From Pseudomonadales bacterium (GTDB taxonomy: Bacteria; Pseudomonadota; Gammaproteobacteria; Pseudomonadales; JAHRWD01), in assembly GCA_029210125.1 (NCBI GenBank), contig JARGPR010000002.1, forward strand, positions 144,919-208,918: a DNA stretch of 64,000 nt, written 5' to 3'. Shown piece by piece: positions 34,495 to 43,563 of this stretch. Within the stretch, counting starts at the first letter, position 1; every line of letters begins with the position of its first letter. The notes beneath the pieces were generated by a model. It made no database searches and had not been told where the DNA came from. It saw only the letters and a list, made by a program, of their open reading frames with translations. The translations under genes were made by a program, and so were the position numbers.

Positions 34495-37272
34495 TCACCT
34501 TGCCTTAATCTCAGCCAAAAGCTTTCTGGCTTGCTCACTCCGATCAAAGGCCGGTTGTTGTTCAAGCAGGCGTTCCAGCAGCTGTTTAGCGCCTTGTCGG
34601 TCACCCTTTTGATAAAGAATCAAACTATGGTAGTAGGCGTAGTTGGGATTATCGGGAAACCGTTCCCGAATTCGTGTTGATATACGCAGCGCCTTTTCAA
34701 ACTGTCGATTCTCCATCAACACCAAAGCGTGGGTACTCATCACCCCTACCATAGTAGGTGCTATCGAAACTGCTTTTTCAATCAGCTCTAACGCCCTTTT
34801 GGCATCGGTACTCCGCAACTGCCAGGCCAGATCGTTCAAGGCAAACAGGTAATTAGGGTGTTGAGATATAATACCTTCCAATAGGGCAATTGCGCGGTTA
34901 CTTTCACCCGCAATATTATAGTAGGCAGATAGGCCATAGCGGGCCACAACATCTTCCGGATACTGTTCACGCCATTGCTCCAATGTACTTATCGCTGCGT
35001 TCACTTCTCCAGCTAGCCACTGCACTTTCGCAAGCTCAAGAACGGTCTTTGAGGAGGGGGATGTATCAAGCGATTGCTGGTAGTAGGTAATCGCTTTTTG
35101 GGGTTGGCCAGTTCGGGTTTCGTGCCAGCCTTTTAATGCGAGCACCTCGGCATCCTGGGGCGAGTCTTTCAGCAACCCAGCCACTATTTCGGCAGCTTCT
35201 TTCGGTTTACCATCTATAACCAGCAATCTCGCCATGGCGATTTGTGATAGCCTGAATTTTGGTGCCAGCTCAAGGGATCGAGTAAGGCTATTTCTAACCT
35301 CGGTAATATTGTTATTTTTCAGGTAAACCGTTGCTGCAAGGTAATGTGCATAGGCATTATTTGGTGAACCTTCAAGCAACCTTGCTGATGTTTGCAAAGC
35401 ATCCCCCCTTTGCCCTGTTGCAAGCTCCGCTTCCAGCAGCAAAGCCAGCCAGCCAGGGGCTTGCATTATTTTTGCATCGCCGCTTTTAAGCAACAGCAAA
35501 GCCTTTTTTGGCTCTCCATACTGTAAATAGTGGGTCGCTAACTCTAATTTGGGCTGTGGCTGGGCCGGGTAGATATCGATGATTGCCTTGAGTTGCGCGA
35601 CCATAGCAGGTAGATTATTTTCAATTTTAGATAGCCCAGCGAGGGCCAGACTGGTCTTATAATGGTTTGGATGCAGGGCCAGCACCTGCTCATAGATAGT
35701 CCGCGCCTGATCATATTTATGATCTTTGATCAATATTTTTGCTAGATACTGTGCGGAACCGGGGGAACCTGGTTCTTTTTCAAGCGCCACTTCAAAAGCA
35801 GCTTTGGCACGCTGAAAATTCTCCCGATTCCATTCCAGCACACCCTCCAGATTCCATGAAGTAGCATCATCCGGGTGAGCCTTTCGAATAGCTCTAATAA
35901 TCTCAGCCGCTTCCTGATATTTTTTATTCTGAATATACAAAAATGCAATCAAACCCTGAGTTTGTGGCTGATCCGCATCAATTTCAAGTGAGGCCTGTAA
36001 CGATTCAATAGCCTCACCACCTTGACCACCCAACATCCTTGCAACCCCAAGACGGGTATGAATATCGGCCTCATCAGGACTGATTTCGGCAAGGTTTTCC
36101 AGATATTCAATACCCTTTGAGCTATCTCCTAAACTAAACTCGATCCGGGCCATCAGCCCATTGGAAAATAAATCTTTGGGAAAGCTTCTAATAACCGGTT
36201 CCAGGGTCACTTTCGCTTCCAGGAGATGACCAAGACGAAATTGAGCACTCGCTAGCGCTTTATGAGCGACCACTGAACGAGGGTAACTACTAATATAATG
36301 CTCCAGGTTTCGAGCTGCCTGGTTTAAATTGGAGAGCATCAGCTGAGAAACACCCAAAAAATAGTAGGTCGACAAGTGCTGGTCATTTAACGTTAACACT
36401 TGCTCAAACTCAGTCTGCGCCTGCTGATAATTACCATTTTTCAGTTCCAGCCGACCCGATGCAAAATATGCCATATAGTACTCAGAGGCTTGCTCAAGAA
36501 GTATATCCACATCCAATTTTGACTCTTCTGGACGATCCAGATCCACCAGAATAATTGCTCGCTTTGCTCGCACCAGATGATCAGCATCATCTAGCTCCAG
36601 CGCTCTGGAAAAACTACTTAATGCCTCCTTCAACATCCCTTTACCAAGAAAAAAATCCCCCTGAAAAGCCCATGCTACTGGCTCATTCGGGGCAATTTCC
36701 AGCAATTCAGAGATCAATTTTTCAGCGCCGCTAAGATCGTCCTGATTAGCCGCAACTTTAATGTGACCCAATCGTGCCAAAATATACTTTGGGTTCATTT
36801 TTAATGCTACGTCATATTCCCCAACCGCTTCCTTTGGTAGGCCGGTATTCAGAAATGCATCACCACGATATACGTGCAGAAGCATTTGATCTGCTTCCGG
36901 AAGGGAATCAAAACCGACAATTTCATCCAAAAGCTTTCTATATTTTCTTTGCAGCATCAATGCCTTGGCATATGATTTGAGCAGTGCGACGTTAGATACG
37001 CCCAATTCCCGTGCTTTGTCCAGCTCCTTTTCTGCACCGGGGCCATTGCCTATAGTGGCATACAGCTCACCAAGCATAAAACGCGCTTCCGGGTTGGAGG
37101 GTGCTTTCTTCAGGGCATTTTTCAGTTCAATTTCAGCAGCTTTGTATTCCCCGTTTTCATTAAACTCCTTTGCCCTGCCGATATGCTCTGGCGCGGTAAG
37201 ACTGTCTGTGCACCCCGCTAGGACAAGCACAAACGAAAGCAATACAATTTTCAATTTTTCCCTGAACAGCAT
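34495..37272 (-). CDS. prsT: PrsT-like TPR lipoprotein, XrtA/PEP-CTERM system
   Basis: A protein of about 925 residues with a lipoprotein signal (VLLSFVLVLAGC) followed by some 20 tandem tetratricopeptide units to the end. The beginning of the repeats, AKEFNENGEYKAAEIELKNAL, is characteristic of PrsT. The ATG at 37272 is chosen because AGGAG lies eight bases upstream; an ATG at 37293 is in frame but poorly placed. PrsT is probably an outer- or inner-membrane-anchored scaffold for the exosortase/polysaccharide machinery. In other genomes it neighbours the PrsK/PrsR regulators, which are not adjacent here. The next gene upstream is the RND transporter. Confidence 0.9.
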   Translation of the reverse strand: MLFREKLKIVLLSFVLVLAGCTDSLTAPEHIGRAKEFNENGEYKAAEIELKNALKKAPSNPEARFMLGELYATIGNGPGAEKELDKARELGVSNVALLKSYAKALMLQRKYRKLLDEIVGFDSLPEADQMLLHVYRGDAFLNTGLPKEAVGEYDVALKMNPKYILARLGHIKVAANQDDLSGAEKLISELLEIAPNEPVAWAFQGDFFLGKGMLKEALSSFSRALELDDADHLVRAKRAIILVDLDRPEESKLDVDILLEQASEYYMAYFASGRLELKNGNYQQAQTEFEQVLTLNDQHLSTYYFLGVSQLMLSNLNQAARNLEHYISSYPRSVVAHKALASAQFRLGHLLEAKVTLEPVIRSFPKDLFSNGLMARIEFSLGDSSKGIEYLENLAEISPDEADIHTRLGVARMLGGQGGEAIESLQASLEIDADQPQTQGLIAFLYIQNKKYQEAAEIIRAIRKAHPDDATSWNLEGVLEWNRENFQRAKAAFEVALEKEPGSPGSAQYLAKILIKDHKYDQARTIYEQVLALHPNHYKTSLALAGLSKIENNLPAMVAQLKAIIDIYPAQPQPKLELATHYLQYGEPKKALLLLKSGDAKIMQAPGWLALLLEAELATGQRGDALQTSARLLEGSPNNAYAHYLAATVYLKNNNITEVRNSLTRSLELAPKFRLSQIAMARLLVIDGKPKEAAEIVAGLLKDSPQDAEVLALKGWHETRTGQPQKAITYYQQSLDTSPSSKTVLELAKVQWLAGEVNAAISTLEQWREQYPEDVVARYGLSAYYNIAGESNRAIALLEGIISQHPNYLFALNDLAWQLRSTDAKRALELIEKAVSIAPTMVGVMSTHALVLMENRQFEKALRISTRIRERFPDNPNYAYYHSLILYQKGDRQGAKQLLERLLEQQPAFDRSEQARKLLAEIKAR

Positions 37273-37417
37273 AAAATCACTCCTAAAAAACATATTCTTA
37301 AGTAAAGTAGAACAAGCTTAACAGAATACGAACCCTGGTAAGGTTTGCATGCTGTTGGCTGCGTAGTAAGACAATTAGTTCCAAGCTAGACTCAGCGCTA
37401 TTCGCTCGTCGGGCAGG

Positions 37418-39703
37418 CTAAGACTGCTTCACCATCAGTAGAACAACCGGAAGGATAAAAAAATCAAACAGTATTGCGATAATAATGGTCATACCTACCA
37501 TCAATCCAAGGATGGAGTTTATCGCAAAGCTGGAGAGTGCCAGCACAAAAAAGCCAAGGGATAATACTACGGAGGTGGTAATCAATGCACCACCCACCGC
37601 ATCAAAGCTGTAGGTGATTGATTGTTCGGCATTTAGACCCAAAGCCTTTGTTGCGTGGATATATTTGCTTAAAAAGTGAACGGTATCGTCTACGACAATT
37701 CCTAGTGAAACACTAAATATGATCGATGCTGCCATATTGATCTCTTGAACTAGCAGCCCCCATATACCAAACGCAATGGCGGCGGGGGCAATATTGGGAA
37801 TTGTGGCAATTATTCCGTAGCGGAGTGAACCCAACGCAAAGATCAGGCATATCGAGATCAGGAAAAGGCTGATTACGGACCCTTCAACCATGCTACGAAT
37901 ATTGTTTTGTCCAAGATGGGCAAAAATGATAGAAATGCTTGAGCCGGTCGTGGCCAACTCCGGGGCGTTATTTTCTAACCAGTTGGCTGCTTTTCTTTCA
38001 AAAGCAACCATACCCTGGGACTTTAAACCCCTGAGGGAGATATTGATCTTAAGCGCGGATCGATCGAAACTAATCTGATTGTTTAAATCTAACCCGTAGG
38101 GCAAGGACATTTCATACAGCAACTGGTATTGGGAGGCCAATTGTGCGCTGACCGGTAACCGATACCACTGCTGCTCACCACTGTGAAGTGTACGATTGAG
38201 GCGTTTCAGTGTATCAGTATAGGTTGCGACGTGGGCAACATGGGGCTGGGTTCGCAACCACTCACTGAAAGCTTCTACTTTGCGAAGGAATTCGGGCTGA
38301 TTAATGCCGTTATCAGCACCGCTATCCAGTGAGTAAACCAACGAATGGACGCCGGTCAGATGCTGCTCTGTAAAATCGGTTGCATCACGAACCGAAACAC
38401 CCTTATCGAAATAGGCGATGGTATCGTCGTTTAGTTCGTTGCTTTGAATAAACCCAAGTAATAGCAAGATGATAGGTAACGCTGTCCAGAACAGTTTTTT
38501 TGGGTGGTTTAACACAACACTACAAGCCCAGCTCGATAGCATTTGGGATTTTAGAACCCTTGGCTGTGCTTTTGTTACCCAGCGAAGCGCTAGTGCAGGC
38601 AACAGCGCCATGGTGAAAAACCAGGCCGCTATCACGCCTAATCCCACCAGCGTCCCAAGCTCTCTAAGGGGTGGCGAATCGCTAAAGTTAACACTAAAAA
38701 AACCGATAGCTGTGGTAAAGCTGGTGATAAATATCGGCTTGATATTTTGCTCAAGACTAACACGCATGGCGTTTACTTTTTCATCACCACTTGCCAATCT
38801 TTGTAAATAGGTCGATAAAAGATGTACGCAGTCACATACGGCGAGGGTAAGAATAATAGTAGGTGCAGATACGTTCACCTGATTGATTGCAAAACCAAGC
38901 CAGCCCCCTGCCCCCATCGCAAACAAGACGCTACAACCTACAATAACCATTGAAATGAAGGCAGCGGGAATTGACCCAAGTAGATAGGCCATCAATAGCG
39001 AAACAACAACAAACATCAACGGGATCAGTGTTTGCCCATCCGAGAATGCAGATTCCTGAAATGCATTGGTGATTACGCTATTTCCGGTCAGGTATATCTT
39101 TGATTCTGGAAACAGCTCTAACAATTCATCTCTAAGCTGACGACTGGCGAGCACTATTTCTTCTACTTCCTGCTCGTTAGCACCCCCCTTGTCGGGGAAC
39201 TGCAACTGCACATAAACAGCGGTAACATCGGTTTTTTCAGAAACCAATTTATGAAGAATTTCTGGCTCTTCAATCGCGATTTGTCGTCTGACCAACATCT
39301 GTTCGACTGAAAGCGCCTCAAGATCCTCTATCAAATCGCCTACAAAAAGTTCATCGCCGTCTACAGTGGTGTGTTGATAATTGGTGATTGAATCAACTCG
39401 ATGTGAGTAGGGCAACAACCAGCTTTTTTCAGTTAACGCCAGCACCAGCGCAAGAGTCTGTTGAGAAAACACTTGCTGACTCTCGGGTGCAATCACGAAA
39501 ATCAGGTTGTCTTCGCGGCTGTAAGTATCTTCAATCTGATCAAAAGCTTCCAAAAACGGATCATTTTGGTCAAAAAATATTCTATAACTGGATTCGAGAT
39601 AAAGGTCTTTACAACCTATTGCCAAAAACGCAAGCAATACAAAAGAAATGAACGCTAAGCCCCAGCGCTTCTGAATCAGCCAACCTGCCAATAACTTGTT
39701 CAT
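37418..39703 (-). CDS. RND/MMPL-family transporter
   Basis: A 761-residue membrane protein with the duplicated RND plan: TM1 near residues 15-32, a large periplasmic loop, five grouped membrane segments (about 220-375), a second loop, and a second group (about 610-760). The sterol-sensing-domain-like cores include LAVCDCVHLLSTY and GIVVDDTVHFLSKY at equivalent places in each half. At this length it resembles MMPL or HpnN-like lipid exporters more than AcrB-type pumps, which are longer and have partners. No membrane fusion or outer-membrane partner gene is nearby. It may move a lipid or acylated product, possibly from the acyltransferase module, but the substrate is unknown. Confidence 0.82.
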   Translation of the reverse strand: MNKLLAGWLIQKRWGLAFISFVLLAFLAIGCKDLYLESSYRIFFDQNDPFLEAFDQIEDTYSREDNLIFVIAPESQQVFSQQTLALVLALTEKSWLLPYSHRVDSITNYQHTTVDGDELFVGDLIEDLEALSVEQMLVRRQIAIEEPEILHKLVSEKTDVTAVYVQLQFPDKGGANEQEVEEIVLASRQLRDELLELFPESKIYLTGNSVITNAFQESAFSDGQTLIPLMFVVVSLLMAYLLGSIPAAFISMVIVGCSVLFAMGAGGWLGFAINQVNVSAPTIILTLAVCDCVHLLSTYLQRLASGDEKVNAMRVSLEQNIKPIFITSFTTAIGFFSVNFSDSPPLRELGTLVGLGVIAAWFFTMALLPALALRWVTKAQPRVLKSQMLSSWACSVVLNHPKKLFWTALPIILLLLGFIQSNELNDDTIAYFDKGVSVRDATDFTEQHLTGVHSLVYSLDSGADNGINQPEFLRKVEAFSEWLRTQPHVAHVATYTDTLKRLNRTLHSGEQQWYRLPVSAQLASQYQLLYEMSLPYGLDLNNQISFDRSALKINISLRGLKSQGMVAFERKAANWLENNAPELATTGSSISIIFAHLGQNNIRSMVEGSVISLFLISICLIFALGSLRYGIIATIPNIAPAAIAFGIWGLLVQEINMAASIIFSVSLGIVVDDTVHFLSKYIHATKALGLNAEQSITYSFDAVGGALITTSVVLSLGFFVLALSSFAINSILGLMVGMTIIIAILFDFFILPVVLLMVKQS

Positions 39704-39922
39704 TTTTTGAATTCATATCTGTTTTCAATCATCCGATAAGTATAGCCATCAGGTTGCCTCTTCGTTCTATATATACACCTTAGTCATTACGGGGAAGTAA
39801 CATAAAGCCCTTAAACAAAAATCGATGAACCGAAATCTAACGCTGCATTTGACTTGATATCGATCAACACAAACAAAAAACTACACCACAACTAGTTCTG
39901 GAAAAAACCACGCATTTCCACG

Positions 39923-39928
39923 TATAAT
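39923..39928 (+). promoter_or_regulatory. Candidate -10 box for fabA
   Basis: A consensus TATAAT lies 39 bases before the fabA start in the 263-base divergent spacer. The matching -35 region is poor, which suggests activator help or a different main promoter. No clear FabR- or DesT-like palindrome was recognised. Confidence 0.4.
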
Positions 39929-39966
39929 CAGCCGGTTACAAACTCTTTTTTTCAAAAAATACAATT

Positions 39967-40482
39967 ATGAACAGACAAAGCTCTTTTGATCGCCAAGAAT
40001 TACTCAGCTGTGGCCACGGCGAAATGTTTGGCCCTGGTAATGCGCAGTTACCCACACCGAATATGTTGATGATGGATCGCATCACTAATATCACCGTCGA
40101 CGGCGGCATTGAAGGAAAGGGGGAGATCATCGCTGAGTTGGATATCAATCCGGATCTTTGGTTCTTCGACTGCCATTTCCCCGGTGACCCGGTGATGCCA
40201 GGTTGTCTGGGGCTTGATGCTTTGTGGCAACTGATCGGTTTTTTCCTGGCCTGGAAAGGAAACCCTGGACATGGTCGAGCACTAGGCGTGGGAGAAGTAA
40301 AGTTCACCGGCCAAGTATTACCTACGGCTAATAAAGTCACATATCATATCAATATGAAACGTGTCATCGAACGTAAACTGGTGATGGGTATCGGCGACGG
40401 TGTAATGCGAGTCGATGGTAAAGAGATTTACACCACTAAAGATTTAAAAGTTGGTCTTTTCACCAGCACTGAGAATTTTTGA
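39967..40482 (+). CDS. fabA: 3-hydroxydecanoyl-ACP dehydratase/isomerase
   Basis: A 171-residue hot-dog-fold enzyme, the normal FabA length. The active-site [12 protein letters not shown] gives His70, and [10 protein letters not shown] gives Asp84, matching the well-known E. coli residues. It dehydrates 3-hydroxydecanoyl-ACP and isomerises trans-2- to cis-3-decenoyl-ACP, the branch point to unsaturated fatty acids. fabB follows on the same strand after 133 bases, a common pairing in pseudomonad-like bacteria. It is divergent from the RND transporter gene. Confidence 0.97.
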   Translation: MNRQSSFDRQELLSCGHGEMFGPGNAQLPTPNMLMMDRITNITVDGGIEGKGEIIAELDINPDLWFFDCHFPGDPVMPGCLGLDALWQLIGFFLAWKGNPGHGRALGVGEVKFTGQVLPTANKVTYHINMKRVIERKLVMGIGDGVMRVDGKEIYTTKDLKVGLFTSTENF

Positions 40483-40488
40483 GGGATG

Positions 40489-40515
40489 GATCTGGTACAT
40501 TGACCGCGCCAGATC
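40489..40515 (+). other. Stem-loop between fabA and fabB
   Basis: GATCTGG and CCAGATC form a perfect seven-base stem around a 13-base loop, seven bases after the fabA stop. No T-run follows, so it is not a standard terminator. It might protect the fabA transcript end or form part of a regulatory site. Confidence 0.5.
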
Positions 40516-40615
40516 AATATATCTGAAATTTACTGTCACAATTGCAGCGGCTATATTTAGTTATAATCTGCGACCGTAATAGCAACATTTTTGACCAACC
40601 ACATAGGACTACATC

Positions 40616-41833
40616 ATGCGTCGAGCCGTCGTCACAGGTATAGGCATTATTTCCTGCCTCGGAAATGATAAAGAAACCGTTCTGGATTCCCTCAAGCAGG
40701 GTAAATCTGGCATTAAATTTCAATCGGATTACGAAGAATTAGGCCTTAGAAGCCACATTGCAGGTACTGTTGATATCGATTTTTCCGAGCATATTGATCG
40801 CAAACAGCTTCGCTTTATGGGTGATGCTGCTGCGTATTCATATATCTCGATGCAACAGGCTATTGATGATGCAGGGTTGACTGAAGCACAGGTTTCCAAC
40901 CCTCGCACCGGAATTATCATGGGCTCCGGCGGTTCTTCCCCAATTAATCAGGTTGAATCTGCTGATATTTTACGCAACAAAGGTATCCGTCGAGTTGGAC
41001 CTTATCGTGTAACCCAAACCATGGGTAGTACCGTTTCCGCCTGCTTAGCAACACCATTTAAAATCAAAGGCGTGAATTACTCAATCTCCTCTGCTTGTTC
41101 CACTAGCGCTCACTGTATTGGCAACGCAATGGAACAAATTCAATTGAACAAGCAGGATATCGTTTTTGCCGGTGGCGGCGAAGAGTGCAGCTGGGCAATG
41201 TCCTATCTGTTTGATGCGATGGGTGCGCTCTCTTCCAAATACAACGACACTCCCGCCAAAGCATCGCGAACCTACGATGCCAACCGCGACGGCTTTGTAA
41301 TCGCAGGCGGTGCCGGGGTTTTGGTGATTGAAGAGCTGGAGCACGCATTGGCCCGTGGTGCAAACATCTATGCAGAGCTAGTCGGTTATGGCGCGACCTC
41401 CGACGGCCACGACATGGTCGCACCCTCTGGCGAAGGCGCAACACGCTGCATGCAGCAGGCGCTGGCAACCGTTGATGGGCCTGTTGATTACATCAACACC
41501 CACGGCACCAGCACACCGGCTGGCGATATCTGTGAGCTTGGCGCTATTAAAAATGTATTTGGCGATAACGTTCCCGCCATCAGCGCGACCAAGTCACTTT
41601 CAGGTCACTCACTTGGCGGAGCTGGTGTTCAGGAATCAATCTACAGCCTTTTGATGCAGCAGCATAATTTTATTGCTGCATCGGCCAATATCGAAGATCT
41701 CGATCCCGGGGCTGAAGGATTCCCGATTGTTACTGAACGTAAGGACAACGTCACACTAAACCGGGTTATGTCGAATAGTTTTGGTTTTGGTGGTACAAAC
41801 GCCTGCCTGGTATTCCAAAGTTATTCGAGCTAG
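40616..41833 (+). CDS. fabB: 3-oxoacyl-ACP synthase I
   Basis: A 405-residue condensing enzyme. The nucleophile Cys161 is in [12 protein letters not shown], and the two catalytic His lie in [11 protein letters not shown] and [11 protein letters not shown]. The ending [15 protein letters not shown] is typical. It elongates cis-3-decenoyl-ACP from FabA and is needed for unsaturated fatty acids. A TATAAT at 40562-40567 could give it a promoter of its own besides read-through from fabA. A strong terminator follows. Confidence 0.97.
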   Translation: MRRAVVTGIGIISCLGNDKETVLDSLKQGKSGIKFQSDYEELGLRSHIAGTVDIDFSEHIDRKQLRFMGDAAAYSYISMQQAIDDAGLTEAQVSNPRTGIIMGSGGSSPINQVESADILRNKGIRRVGPYRVTQTMGSTVSACLATPFKIKGVNYSISSACSTSAHCIGNAMEQIQLNKQDIVFAGGGEECSWAMSYLFDAMGALSSKYNDTPAKASRTYDANRDGFVIAGGAGVLVIEELEHALARGANIYAELVGYGATSDGHDMVAPSGEGATRCMQQALATVDGPVDYINTHGTSTPAGDICELGAIKNVFGDNVPAISATKSLSGHSLGGAGVQESIYSLLMQQHNFIAASANIEDLDPGAEGFPIVTERKDNVTLNRVMSNSFGFGGTNACLVFQSYSS

Positions 41834-41862
41834 CGGGTTACCCTAAATTTAGCGTTAGATCT

Positions 41863-41898
41863 AAAAGCGCTTGCCAGAAATGGCAGGCGCTTTTTTTT
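41863..41898 (+). terminator. Rho-independent terminator of fabB
   Basis: AAAAGCGCTTGCCA, loop GAAA, TGGCAGGCGC and then eight Ts. The stem is perfect except for one G-T pair. It starts 30 bases beyond the fabB stop. The complementary A-run before the stem gives weak potential for bidirectional use. Confidence 0.95.
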
Positions 41899-42045
41899 GC
41901 CTTGGCGTTTGCTAAAACATACGCACAGCATAGCTGCTGCATACGTCAGGTAATCATGAGTACGTAACTCAAAGCGTGGAACTTTTTAGAGTATTACTTA
42001 GGAAATGAATAGCCGGAACAGCTATTGAATACAGAGAATCATTTT

Positions 42046-42121
42046 TGGTGCCCAGAGACGGAATCGAACCATCGACACGAGGATTTTCAATCCTCTGCTC
42101 TACCGACTGAGCTATCTGGGC
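42046..42121 (-). tRNA. tRNA-Phe (GAA)
   Basis: The minus strand reads GCCCAGATAGCTCAGTCGG at the 5' end, with an anticodon stem GAGGA/TCCTC around the loop TTGAAAA (anticodon GAA), a T-arm with GGTTCGATTCC, a paired acceptor end and an encoded CCA. Total 76 bases including CCA. tRNA-Phe beside yggX-mutY is also known from Pseudomonas. No duplicated 3' end, which would signal element integration, was noticed in the window. Confidence 0.97.
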
Positions 42122-42142
42122 GTGTATCAAAAACGAGGCGGT

Positions 42143-42171
42143 ATTAAACCCGCATAGCTGTTTTAAGTCAA
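42143..42171 (-). promoter_or_regulatory. Sigma-70 promoter of tRNA-Phe
   Basis: On the minus strand TTGACT (42171-42166) and TTTAAT (42148-42143) are 17 bases apart, followed by a GC-rich ACCGCCTCG before the tRNA, the discriminator type found at stringently controlled stable-RNA promoters. The -35 box lies partly inside a small hairpin (AACCGC, ATAA, GCGGTT; 42170-42185) after yggX. Confidence 0.75.
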
Positions 42172-42195
42172 CCGCTTATGCGGTTTATAGAGCAA

Positions 42196-42468
42196 TCAAT
42201 CGGTAGGTGGCACGTAGCCTTGAACCACTTCAACCGACTCATTCGAAAGGAACTTTTCCATCTCTGCAGATAAAAATTTCCGATCTGCAGACTTGGCCAT
42301 GACCAGCTGCTTTTCATTGATCAACATAGTCTGATAATTTTGCCACTCCTGCCATGCTTGAGCAGATACATTGTTAAAAATTTCTTCACCCTTTGGGCCA
42401 GGATAGGGTGCCTGATCAAGGCCTGGTTTTTCCTGTTTGTACTTCCGACAAAAAACAGTTCGTGACAT
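42196..42468 (-). CDS. yggX: Probable Fe(2+)-trafficking protein
   Basis: A 90-residue protein of the YggX family, beginning MSRTVFCRKYKQEKPGLDQAP with the conserved Cys7, followed by GPKGEEIFNNVSAQAWQEW and a VVQGYVPP end. It is implicated in protecting iron-sulfur clusters from oxidation and in iron handling. The gene starts six bases after the mutY stop, the usual mutY-yggX pair; MutY itself holds a 4Fe-4S cluster. Confidence 0.96.
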   Translation of the reverse strand: MSRTVFCRKYKQEKPGLDQAPYPGPKGEEIFNNVSAQAWQEWQNYQTMLINEKQLVMAKSADRKFLSAEMEKFLSNESVEVVQGYVPPTD

Positions 42469-42474
42469 TTTTAT

Positions 42475-43563
42475 CTATTCCTTTCCAAAGTTTTTTTGCA
42501 GTAATTTTTTAACCGGTGCGGGTAACCCTGCCGGCTTTTCCGAATGCGTAGGGTTATACCAGAAGCTACGATTTGGCTCCATTATATCTTTTGTGCTTTC
42601 CGCAACATCCACCCAAACCGGGTGGATCATCAGCTTAAAATGGCTAAAGGTATGACTAAAGGGTTTCTCGGCCTTAACAGTAAGCGGTGATTTACCGAGC
42701 CTTTCCAAACAATAATCTTCAACGCTATTGTTCAGGGGTAATTCCGGAAGAGACCATAACCCAGGCCAAATGCCCACGGGCGGTCGTTTATCAAGCAGCA
42801 CTTCATCATCCGAATTACTTAGTAGTAGAAATTGTATCTCTTTGACTGGTAAAACTTTTCGTGGCTTCGGCTGGGGATACAGCGTCACTTCATTCATTTG
42901 CAGAGCCTGACAGTTATCCGATACCGGACACAACTGACACTGTGGGTTATGCCGTGTGCAGAGTGTTGCCCCCAGGTCCATCATCGCCTGACTGTACTCA
43001 CCGGCTGTTTGTAAAGCTCCATGTTCGGGTGGATCAGGAGGAGTGTAGTGTTCAGCCAATTTCCAGAGTTGCTTCAGAGGTTCTCCTGAGCCTGGCCAAC
43101 CGGCCAGCCGGTGAACTCTGGCCAGTACCCTTTTTACGTTACCATCAAGAATCACTGCACGTTGAGCCATTGATATCGACAAAATCGCTCCCGCGGTAGA
43201 ACGCCCTATTCCCGGCAATTCAATTAGATCGTCAAAACTTTCCGGCAACTCACCGCCATGCTGCTCAACGACCTGCTGAGCGGCTCGTCGCATATTTCGT
43301 GCACGATTATAGTAACCGAGGCCAGTCCAGTGATGCAGCACCTGATCTTCTGTTGCAGCCGCCAGCGTAGCCAGAGTTGGGAAATGTTGGAGGAAATTCA
43401 AAAAATAGGGAATGGCGGTATCAACACGAGTCTGTTGTAACATGATCTCGGAAACCCAGACCCGGTAGGGCGAAATTTCCTGCTGCCAGGGCAAACCGCT
43501 ACGTCCATGTTTACGATGCCAATCCAACACAGGCTGATAAAAGAGTTTGGCGTTATCCAGCAA
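42475..43563 (-). CDS. mutY: A/G-specific adenine DNA glycosylase
   Basis: A 362-residue base-excision enzyme that removes adenine opposite 8-oxoguanine. The N-terminal catalytic part has SEIMLQQTRVDT with the catalytic Glu, helix-hairpin-helix ELPGIGRSTAGAI, the catalytic Asp in MDLGATLC, and the iron-sulfur ligands in CTRHNPQCQLCPVSDNC. The C-terminal Nudix-like 8-oxoG recognition domain has SLPELPL and FSHTFSHFKL. Length is normal. The gene starts directly at the asmA-like stop (43563/43564). Confidence 0.96.
   Translation of the reverse strand: MLDNAKLFYQPVLDWHRKHGRSGLPWQQEISPYRVWVSEIMLQQTRVDTAIPYFLNFLQHFPTLATLAAATEDQVLHHWTGLGYYNRARNMRRAAQQVVEQHGGELPESFDDLIELPGIGRSTAGAILSISMAQRAVILDGNVKRVLARVHRLAGWPGSGEPLKQLWKLAEHYTPPDPPEHGALQTAGEYSQAMMDLGATLCTRHNPQCQLCPVSDNCQALQMNEVTLYPQPKPRKVLPVKEIQFLLLSNSDDEVLLDKRPPVGIWPGLWSLPELPLNNSVEDYCLERLGKSPLTVKAEKPFSHTFSHFKLMIHPVWVDVAESTKDIMEPNRSFWYNPTHSEKPAGLPAPVKKLLQKNFGKE

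Noticed and set aside
42046-42121. tRNA-Phe as an integration site for a mobile element
   Set aside because: No second copy of the tRNA 3' end, no integrase and no foreign genes were seen; the flanking genes form a conserved housekeeping order.
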